A stretch of 11,621 nucleotides of DNA from Verrucomicrobiaceae bacterium (lineage in GTDB: Bacteria; Verrucomicrobiota; Verrucomicrobiae; Verrucomicrobiales; Akkermansiaceae). The notes beneath the pieces were generated by a model. It saw only the letters and a list, made by a program, of their open reading frames with translations, was not told the DNA's origin and did no database searches. Position 1 is the stretch's first letter; each line of letters begins with the position of its first letter. Below are positions 6,257-11,621 of the stretch, piece by piece. A program made the translations under genes and the position numbers. The stretch spans positions 1 through 11,621 of the forward strand of contig RPOS01000099.1 in NCBI GenBank assembly GCA_003820635.1, given 5' to 3'.

Positions 6257-7693
6257 TTATTTCTTCTCCCGATCCTCCAGCCGGTCTGCGGCGCGGCGGA
6301 CGCGGCTGAGATATTGTTCGAGGCTTTCGCTCTTCTTCAGGTTGAGCGCGGTCTGGAGATGGGTGAGGGCTTCGGCGTAGCGGCGCTCGCGCACGAGCAT
6401 CTGGCCGAGCGCGAGGTGGGCGGGATAGGCGACGCTTTCGATCCGCGCGGCAAGTTGATAGTTGGTGCGCGCCTCGGCGACGAGCGCGGTGCGCTTGGAC
6501 TCGCCGGCCTCATCACGCGAGAGCAGATCCTTGTGGCGGGCGAGCTCCAGCAGCACCTCGCCATCGGCGGGGTTGAGCTCGACGAGTTGGTTGAGCAGTG
6601 CTCCGGTGCGGTCGGTCTCGCCCTTGGCCTGGGCGACGCGCACTTCGGCAAGAAGCAGCGCGGTGAGATCGGCGGGCGGGAGCTTGTCACCGGTTTTCAC
6701 TCGGATGCGGGCGATGAACTGCTCCGCCTTGTCCGGGAAACCGTAGTCGTTGAGGATGCGGGCGGACTTGAGGGCGCGCTGCACGTCCAGCGTGGTGGAC
6801 TTGTCCATGGCGGCGAGGTAGGCGAGCAGTGCGATCTGCGGCTCGTTGCGGTCCATGTGGAGATTGCCCAGCAAATTCAGGTTCGCTTCATCGGCGATGC
6901 CTTTCAGCCGCAGCGCCTCAAGGTTGACGATGGCCTCGTCCTTGCGCTCCATGGCAAGGTAGGCATTGGTTTGCTGGAGCCAGAGTTGTTTGTCGTTCGG
7001 GTTCTCCTCGATGAGCGTGCCGATCAAGTTGGCTGCCTCCGGGTATTTCTCCTGGGCCATCAGCGCCTGGGCGAGGCCGAGTTTCCAATCGCGCGACGAG
7101 GCATCCAGCAGGTAGGCCTGGCGGTAGGCGTTCTCCGCGGCGACGGCGTTTTTCTTCAGCAGATGACAATAACCTAACAAACCATAGACACGCGCGGAGT
7201 TCTCGCCGAGCTCGATGGCCTTCTGCAGCATCGGCATGGCCTCGTCGGTCTTGTTCTGGGAAATATACAGATAGGCGAGGTTGGTGTGGGCGCGGCGGAA
7301 GCGCGGAAAGCGGCGGATTGCTTCCAAAAAGGCGCGGCGGGCTTCGTCCGGTCGGTCCGCCTGGAAGTAGAGGTTCCCCAGAACAAACACCATCGCCGGG
7401 CTGATTTCCGCAGGGACTTTCTTGGGATCGGTCGGTTTCTCGGTTTCCTTGATGAAGGCCGCCAGCTCGGCCTCCGCTTCGCGGAATTTCGACTGGTCGA
7501 ACAACTCGCGAATCCTTCCCAGCGCCGCCTGCTCGTCCGCGGACACCTTCGGTTCTACATCTGACAGGAACCCATAGGAGCCGACGAAATCGCGCACGAA
7601 CTTCGGATCGCGGAAAAGGTTCGACGGTGCAATGATCGGCTGCGCGGGCAGCGATGCGAGCGACAGAATGAATATGATAACTGAACGGAACAT
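6257..7693 (-). CDS. Periplasmic TPR-repeat protein of the TonB operon
   Basis: The 478-residue protein begins with a signal peptide (MFRSVIIFILSLASLPAQP, 1-19) and is then almost wholly helical. Tetratricopeptide repeats run from about 98 to 295, with typical pairs such as LGNLYFQADRPDEARRAF (105-122), NLAYLYISQNKTDEAMPM (138-155) and GYCHLLKKNAVAAENAY (174-190); more degenerate units continue to about 455 (AEALTHLQTALNLKK). The frame is open further upstream and overlaps the TonB gene, but ATG 7693 is chosen because it puts the signal peptide at the N-terminus. A TPR gene directly after tonB is characteristic of the Vibrio TonB2/TtpC clusters, where it is thought to assist complex function; the partner is unknown. 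The 32-bp spacer to tonB holds a heptamer repeat. A TTA leucine codon lies in the YCTAACAR motif at 7173-7180. Confidence 0.88.
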   Translation of the reverse strand: MFRSVIIFILSLASLPAQPIIAPSNLFRDPKFVRDFVGSYGFLSDVEPKVSADEQAALGRIRELFDQSKFREAEAELAAFIKETEKPTDPKKVPAEISPAMVFVLGNLYFQADRPDEARRAFLEAIRRFPRFRRAHTNLAYLYISQNKTDEAMPMLQKAIELGENSARVYGLLGYCHLLKKNAVAAENAYRQAYLLDASSRDWKLGLAQALMAQEKYPEAANLIGTLIEENPNDKQLWLQQTNAYLAMERKDEAIVNLEALRLKGIADEANLNLLGNLHMDRNEPQIALLAYLAAMDKSTTLDVQRALKSARILNDYGFPDKAEQFIARIRVKTGDKLPPADLTALLLAEVRVAQAKGETDRTGALLNQLVELNPADGEVLLELARHKDLLSRDEAGESKRTALVAEARTNYQLAARIESVAYPAHLALGQMLVRERRYAEALTHLQTALNLKKSESLEQYLSRVRRAADRLEDREKK

Positions 7694-7694
7694 G

Positions 7695-7722
7695 AGCTGG
7701 TATCTGGAATCTGGTTTCTGGA
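7695..7722. repeat. Four-copy degenerate 7-bp tandem repeat before the TPR gene
   Basis: On the coding (minus) strand the spacer between tonB and the TPR gene contains four units of consensus WCCAGAW (W = A or T), the last ending in CT; CCAG recurs at exactly 7-base steps. It ends two bases before the ATG at 7693 and fills nearly all of the 32-bp spacer. Its sequence differs from the repeat before the porin although period and position are the same. Confidence 0.7.
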
Positions 7723-7725
7723 CTC

Positions 7726-8376
7726 TCAATTCTTCTTCACCTCGAAGTTGAATGGCACCACGCAGGTGGCTTTGACTTTCCTGCCGCCCTTGGTGGCGGG
7801 TTTGAATTTCCACTTGTTGACAGCGTTGATGGCGGCCTTGTCGAGGTCCGGTTGGCCGGAGGATTGTTTGATGGAAGTGCCGGTGACGCGCCCTTCCGCA
7901 TCCACCGTGCAGGTGACCAGCACGCGGCCGCCGATGCCCTTGCTGAGCAGCGAGCTCGGATAGGTGGGCGGCAGTTTGTTGACGGGTGTGGGAGGTGAGT
8001 CGAGATCGCCGCCGAAGGTGTCGTCGCCGCTTTTCATGGAGAACTTGGGGATTTCCATGATGAAACCGCCACCGGTGCCGGTGGTTAGATCTCCCAAGTC
8101 GAGACCGAGATCGAGATCGCTCGATTCCTCGACCATTTCCTCGGGCTCCGGTTCGGGTTCCTCTTCGGGTGGAGGGGCCTGTTCCTCGATCGCGGTGTCC
8201 GGCGGTTCGACCGTGATGTCATCCGGCATGTAGGCGGGCTCTTTCTGGAACATGTCGTTGAGCTTTTGCGAAAGAGGGATGGCCACGAAAACCGCAAGCG
8301 TCGCGAACATGCCGCCCATGATGGCGAAGATCGCGGAATAGGTGCCTTTGGGCGGTTTGTAAACGTGGCGTTTCAC
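7726..8376 (-). CDS. tonB: TonB energy-transducing protein
   Basis: The 216-residue protein fits the TonB plan: a short basic N-terminus (MKRHVYKPPKG), one membrane helix (about 13-34), a proline-rich periplasmic linker (57-80) and a TonB C-terminal domain (137-214). The domain carries YPSSLLSKGIGGRVLVTCTV and the family hallmark WKFKPATKGG (189-198). It should carry force from the ExbB/ExbD motor in the inner membrane to outer-membrane receptors. The linker is strongly acidic (EEQAPPPEEEPEPEPEE), without the Lys-Pro part of E. coli TonB, and a Gly/Asp-rich stretch with GLDLGDL follows. The start is GTG at 8376: it lies 3 bp after the exbD stop and keeps the whole helix, whereas the next methionine (M20) is inside it. 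Two cysteines (156, 205) in the C-terminal domain could form a disulphide. No Shine-Dalgarno sequence is seen. Confidence 0.92.
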   Translation of the reverse strand: MKRHVYKPPKGTYSAIFAIMGGMFATLAVFVAIPLSQKLNDMFQKEPAYMPDDITVEPPDTAIEEQAPPPEEEPEPEPEEMVEESSDLDLGLDLGDLTTGTGGGFIMEIPKFSMKSGDDTFGGDLDSPPTPVNKLPPTYPSSLLSKGIGGRVLVTCTVDAEGRVTGTSIKQSSGQPDLDKAAINAVNKWKFKPATKGGRKVKATCVVPFNFEVKKN

Positions 8377-8379
8377 GGA

Positions 8380-8787
8380 CTACTTGGTCGATATCGAGAT
8401 CTTTTCCTTCATCGCGCCGGCGAGAATCGCCTGGCCGTGGACCTGCTGCACCAAGCCGTGCGCCGCATCCTTGTCGCCTTGGATGATGACGGGCATGTCC
8501 GGCGTCTCGGTGAGCAACGGTTTGATTTTGCTGATAACGCCCTGGATGCCGATGCTTTCACCTCCGTAATAGACCTTGTTCTCGGAAGTGACGGCCAGAA
8601 GGATGGAGTTTTTCTCCAGCGCGCTCGCGCCGCCTACGTCCGGCTTGTTCACGGTGACTCCGGTTTCCTCCACGAAGACCGTGGAGACGATGAAGAAGAT
8701 GAGCAGGATGAACACGCAGTCGATCATCGATGAGAGGTCGATGATCACGGGTTCTTCAGCGTCGTCTCCGATTCCTTTTCCGAACAT
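8380..8787 (-). CDS. exbD: ExbD/TolR-family biopolymer transport protein
   Basis: The 135-residue protein has a short cytoplasmic N-terminus, one membrane helix (about 20-42, [17 protein letters not shown]) and a periplasmic domain, the usual ExbD/TolR size and layout. Asp23 at the start of the helix corresponds to the essential proton-carrying aspartate (Asp25 in E. coli ExbD). The periplasmic domain includes [13 protein letters not shown] (98-110), the conserved V-x-I-x-G/A-D segment of the family. With ExbB it forms the proton-driven motor for TonB. Its ATG is 9 bp after the exbB stop and it ends 3 bp before the tonB GTG, so the three genes are tightly linked. ExbD rather than TolR is chosen because tonB is adjacent. 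Confidence 0.92.
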   Translation of the reverse strand: MFGKGIGDDAEEPVIIDLSSMIDCVFILLIFFIVSTVFVEETGVTVNKPDVGGASALEKNSILLAVTSENKVYYGGESIGIQGVISKIKPLLTETPDMPVIIQGDKDAAHGLVQQVHGQAILAGAMKEKISISTK

Positions 8788-8796
8788 GGTATGGGG

Positions 8797-9420
8797 TCAG
8801 TGAGGGGGTGTGGATTGGGGAAAGCGGGTGGTGAGGATGAGGCTTTCGATCCGCACCAGCGCGGCTGCGATCTCGTCCCGCTTGCCTTTTACAACGAGTG
8901 CGATGAACAGTCCCGGCAGCGCAATGGTGAGCCCGGTCTGAGTGGTGATGAGGGCTTCCTGCATGCCATTGGCCACGCCGGTCATGCCCGCCTTGCCGCC
9001 GCCCTTGGCGAGCGCGCTGAACATGCCGAGGATGCCGGTGACGGTTCCTAACAGACCACAGAGCGGTGCGGCTGCGACGAGCGTGTTGACCACCAGCAGG
9101 CGGCGGTCCACCGCGGAGAGAACCTGTAGGCGCACTTCGTCGAAGCGCCGGCTTACGATGCGAACACTCAAGCGCGGGCCGTGGAGGACATAGCGCAAGG
9201 CCTCGCCCATGCTGCCGGATGCATGCTCCGGATGATGGATCCAATCCGACCAGTGGTCCGCGTCCTTGAGATTGAGGTTGCCGCGTGAAACGTATCCCAG
9301 GGCGGCGAAGGCGGCCCAGTAAAGAAGCAGCGCCACCACGCCGAGCATCCACATGATATCGCCGCCCACGGCGAACATCTGCCAGGCATCCTGCAATGGT
9401 CCGGGAACTTGCATGGGCAT
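8797..9420 (-). CDS. exbB: ExbB/TolQ-family proton channel protein
   Basis: The 207-residue protein has the MotA/TolQ/ExbB domain with three membrane helices: about 22-44, 106-138 and 155-178. The second contains the hallmark APLCGLLGTVTGILGMFSAL (117-136), and the third starts with the conserved GMQEALITTQTGLTIALPG (152-170); the threonines in these helices line the proton path in E. coli ExbB. It should form the pentameric channel around the ExbD dimer. It begins 6 bp after the stop of the larger TtpC-like gene, of which it is a shorter paralogue. Two starts are possible (ATG 9420 or the ATG two codons later); neither has a Shine-Dalgarno sequence. Its LLGT motif uses a rare TTA codon within a YCTAACAR motif (9047-9054), as does its paralogue. 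Confidence 0.92.
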   Translation of the reverse strand: MPMQVPGPLQDAWQMFAVGGDIMWMLGVVALLLYWAAFAALGYVSRGNLNLKDADHWSDWIHHPEHASGSMGEALRYVLHGPRLSVRIVSRRFDEVRLQVLSAVDRRLLVVNTLVAAAPLCGLLGTVTGILGMFSALAKGGGKAGMTGVANGMQEALITTQTGLTIALPGLFIALVVKGKRDEIAAALVRIESLILTTRFPQSTPPH

Positions 9421-9426
9421 CGGTAA

Positions 9427-10890
9427 TCAGGCCGGGTTGGGATTCGCGGAATTGAGCTCGAAATCCTCGTCTTCCTCGCCGGCGCCTTGTTTTCCCGGAT
9501 ATGGCATGTGGCGCTTGTCCAGCTCGCTGGTGCCGTTGACCAGTGCGATGGCGATGCTTTCGACCTCGCCGGCCTTGCCCTTGGCGAGGCCTTTCATCAG
9601 GCCGTGGAGGATGAGAACCGGGATGGCTACCATCAGGCCCTCGGCGGTGGTGATGAGCGCCTCGGAAATGCCTGCGGAGAAGTTCTTGGCGTTGCCGGTG
9701 CCGTAGATGACCATCGCCTGGAAGGTCTTGATGATGCCGAGCACGGTGCCTAACAGACCGAGCAGAGGACCGGTCGATGCTGTGAGCGCGAGGAACGGCA
9801 GGAAGCGTTCGAGCCTGGGTTTGACGTCGATGAGTTTTTCGAAAATGGCTTCCTCGAGAACCTTGCGCTTGCCGTAGAAATTTTCCACTCCAGCGCGCAC
9901 GACTTCGCCGGGAAGTCCGGCAATCGCCGCGGCTTCCTTTTTCGCGGCCGCATGATCGCCGGTGACCAGGTGATCGAGAATGCGGTTGATCGTGCCGCGG
10001 TCCGGCACGGGGAAGCGATGGATCTCGATGAGTTTGAAGATCACGATGATGCCGGAGATCGCGCCGAGAAGCAGGATGCAGTGGCCAACCATGCCGCCTT
10101 TTTCAATGGTCTCTATCAGCGTGTCCTGCGCCTCCGCGGTCAACAAGGCCTTGCCCATGGTGCCGTCCATCGGAAGCGTGCCTTCGCCCTGGAAAACCGC
10201 CTTGGCGATGCCGCCCGGCTCGCCCTGCACCGCGATAACGGTAGGCAGTTCCGTTCCGGTCGCGGCGAACGTCGCCACGCCTTCGAATGATTTGTCCTTG
10301 GATGCGAAGAAGACCGAGGGCCCCGTGGCGAGGATCGTGCCTTCCATCGCCTCGTTGCCGTTGCGCAGGGCCTTGCCCTCGAAGCGCTGGCCGCCCGCAA
10401 CCGCGCCCAATCGCTCGATGCCGAGTTCGACGACCTTGCGGCGCTCCGCGAGCTCGGCTTGCGGATTCTCAATGTTGGATGCGGCGCGTTGGTCGATGCG
10501 TTCGATGTCCTCGAGATAGCGCTGGTTTTCCGCAGGATGCAGGCGCGTGACGAGCGCTTTGGAATATTGGTTCATGACGCCCGAAGCGTAGTTGAAATCC
10601 GTTTTGCGGGTTTCAACTTCGCGTTCCAGGCTCTTGATGCGCGCGGTGCGCTCTTCCTCCTCGCGAAGCAGGCCGCGCAGTTCCTTGCCGAGTGACAAAG
10701 CCTCGTCGTCGAGACGATTGATCTCACGATAAAGTCCGCGGCGCAGATCGGCGTATTCGCGCTGTGTGGCGGTCAGTTCCGCGACGGATTTGTCGAGGTC
10801 GGAGCGCGCGGCGTCCACCGGCCCGTCGGCCAGCAACGGGCAGGTCGTGAGCAGGCAAGCGAAAGCCCATCGGAAATTTGCGGGAATCAT
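9427..10890 (-). CDS. TtpC-like protein: periplasmic coiled coil fused to an ExbB/TolQ channel domain
   Basis: The 487-residue protein has a signal sequence (1-22), a long charged coiled coil (about 25-160), a mixed periplasmic region rich in Gly and Thr (165-255), and then a MotA/TolQ/ExbB domain with helices near 266-288, 364-392 and 410-436. The channel domain has TGPLLGLLGTVLGIIKTF (373-390) and ISEALITTAEGLMVAIP (408-424). This layout, about twice the size of ordinary ExbB, matches TtpC of the Vibrio TonB2 system, a TonB-complex subunit required there for siderophore uptake. It overlaps the DUF3450 stop by ATGA (10887-10890), suggesting translational coupling, and is followed 6 bp later by exbB. 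The acidic C-terminal tail (471-478) is in the cytoplasm if the first helix follows a periplasmic N-terminus. Its LLGT motif uses TTA inside the YCTAACAR motif at 9749-9756. Confidence 0.88.
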   Translation of the reverse strand: MIPANFRWAFACLLTTCPLLADGPVDAARSDLDKSVAELTATQREYADLRRGLYREINRLDDEALSLGKELRGLLREEEERTARIKSLEREVETRKTDFNYASGVMNQYSKALVTRLHPAENQRYLEDIERIDQRAASNIENPQAELAERRKVVELGIERLGAVAGGQRFEGKALRNGNEAMEGTILATGPSVFFASKDKSFEGVATFAATGTELPTVIAVQGEPGGIAKAVFQGEGTLPMDGTMGKALLTAEAQDTLIETIEKGGMVGHCILLLGAISGIIVIFKLIEIHRFPVPDRGTINRILDHLVTGDHAAAKKEAAAIAGLPGEVVRAGVENFYGKRKVLEEAIFEKLIDVKPRLERFLPFLALTASTGPLLGLLGTVLGIIKTFQAMVIYGTGNAKNFSAGISEALITTAEGLMVAIPVLILHGLMKGLAKGKAGEVESIAIALVNGTSELDKRHMPYPGKQGAGEEDEDFELNSANPNPA

Positions 10891-11621
10891 GGTTTGGTGA
10901 AAGGAAGGTTGATGAAGGTGGCATCCGCTTCGCCGGTGGTTGCGGCGAGAAGTTTAACGATATCCGGCGCGAGGTCCTTGCGTTCCTCGAATTTCCAGCC
11001 ATCCGGACCGGGACGACCGACGAGGGCGAACGATCCGTCCTCATTGGAGGCATATGCCATCGCCAGACCGAAATAGACGACTTGCACATTGAACTCGCGA
11101 CCCTGCGAATCCTTGTGCAACTCCGGCCGGACCGTGACGGTTTGTTGGAATTTCTCCGCCTCCGTGAGCAGGTTCACCACATTGAGCAAACGTTTGGAAA
11201 CACTCTCGCCGCGCTTCTCGGGCGGCAGCGCGAAATCGCGTTTCAAGTCCTCGATGCCTTGGGCGACTTTTGGTTCCTTGGCCAGCGGTTCCGGGAAAAA
11301 CGGGATTTTCTCAATCAGGCTTTCCTCAAGTCCGCGGACCATCACCGTCATGTCTTCCTTCGCCTTCACATAGACATCGCGTTCGTTGGATTTGGCGAGT
11401 GATTCGCTGTCCGCCCCCGCCTTGCGGGTTTTGGCGTCAGCGATTTGTTGTTTGAGATCGGCAATCTCCTTCTCGAGACCTTCCTTGTAGTTTTTCAGGA
11501 CTTCCTGATCGCGCGACCAGTCGTTCTCCTCCTGCTGGATTTTGCGCATCGTTTCCACCCATTCACGGACGGAAGTGCGGAGTTCCTCGGTGGGGGTGAT
11601 GGCGGGTTCCTGTGCCGTGAC
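10887..11621 (-). CDS. DUF3450-family periplasmic coiled-coil protein (5' end outside window)
   Basis: The frame is open to the right edge, so the start and most of the signal peptide are missing; the first visible residues are VTAQEP, which could be the end of a signal peptide and its cleavage site. The visible part is 244 residues. An N-terminal coiled coil (rich in Glu, Lys, Gln and Leu over about 90 residues) leads to a compact domain ending in VYFGLAMAYASNEDG, then DGWKFEE and INLPF. This matches DUF3450, the family encoded at the head of TtpC-TonB2 clusters in Vibrio and related bacteria. Its biochemical role is not known to me; location and coiled coil suggest that it binds the periplasmic coiled coil of TtpC. 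The GTG at 11558 is internal and should not be taken as the start. The stop overlaps the next start by ATGA. The operon promoter lies outside the window. Confidence 0.8.
   Translation of the reverse strand, partial: VTAQEPAITPTEELRTSVREWVETMRKIQQEENDWSRDQEVLKNYKEGLEKEIADLKQQIADAKTRKAGADSESLAKSNERDVYVKAKEDMTVMVRGLEESLIEKIPFFPEPLAKEPKVAQGIEDLKRDFALPPEKRGESVSKRLLNVVNLLTEAEKFQQTVTVRPELHKDSQGREFNVQVVYFGLAMAYASNEDGSFALVGRPGPDGWKFEERKDLAPDIVKLLAATTGEADATFINLPFTKP

Noticed and set aside
6314..7177. Plus-strand open frame of 287 codons opposite the TPR gene
   Set aside because: The opposite strand has clear TPR repeats and a signal peptide; this frame is compositional shadow with no domain signal.
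1..11621. tRNA, rRNA, CRISPR array, insertion sequence or attachment site
   Set aside because: No repeat-spacer pattern, transposase motif, tRNA-like cloverleaf or long terminal inverted repeat was found by eye on either strand.

Overview
The window is a GC-rich (roughly 60-63 % by eye) stretch of a Gram-negative chromosome. Gene content suggests a member of the Verrucomicrobiota (Luteolibacter/Verrucomicrobiales-like) or a close PVC-group relative: an OprO/P-type porin, a TonB/ExbB/ExbD system, an LpxH-type phosphoesterase and almost no Shine-Dalgarno sequences. The taxonomic call is inference; no rRNA or marker gene is present.

Left end (1-886): two broken genes abut head to head. On the minus strand is a DEDDh (DnaQ-like) 3'-5' exonuclease cut by an in-frame TGA. 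On the plus strand is the C-terminal DNA-binding half of an AraC-family regulator carrying a one-base frameshift and no sensor domain. A 154-bp spacer follows, holding two inverted repeats.

Plus-strand gene (1041-3020): one long protein joins a GT4 glycosyltransferase to an LpxH-like metallophosphoesterase, two activities usually encoded separately. It is followed by a 178-bp convergent spacer with overlapping, mutually exclusive hairpins and a run of nine G.

Minus-strand operon (3199-11621, running off the right edge). In transcription order: DUF3450 coiled-coil periplasmic protein (5' end missing) -> TtpC-like fusion of a periplasmic coiled coil to an ExbB/TolQ channel -> ExbB -> ExbD -> TonB (GTG start) -> periplasmic TPR protein -> OprO/P-like porin -> a GH67-like (alpha-glucuronidase-type) TIM-barrel protein. 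The first six genes match the order of the Vibrio TtpC-TonB2 system. ExbB/ExbD/TtpC would use the proton gradient, TonB would carry the force to the outer membrane, and DUF3450 and the TPR protein are periplasmic accessories. The porin and the predicted cytoplasmic GH67-like enzyme suggest coupling to uptake of some solute, perhaps a sugar acid or oligosaccharide, but no TonB-dependent receptor is visible. Gaps are -4 to +32 bp, so the genes are probably co-transcribed.

Non-gene signals: an 8-mer, YCTAACAR, occurs seven times on both strands, far above expectation, and contains every TTA leucine codon found by eye. Two spacers of the operon carry different degenerate 7-bp tandem repeats directly before a start codon. 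None of the eight visible starts has a Shine-Dalgarno sequence.
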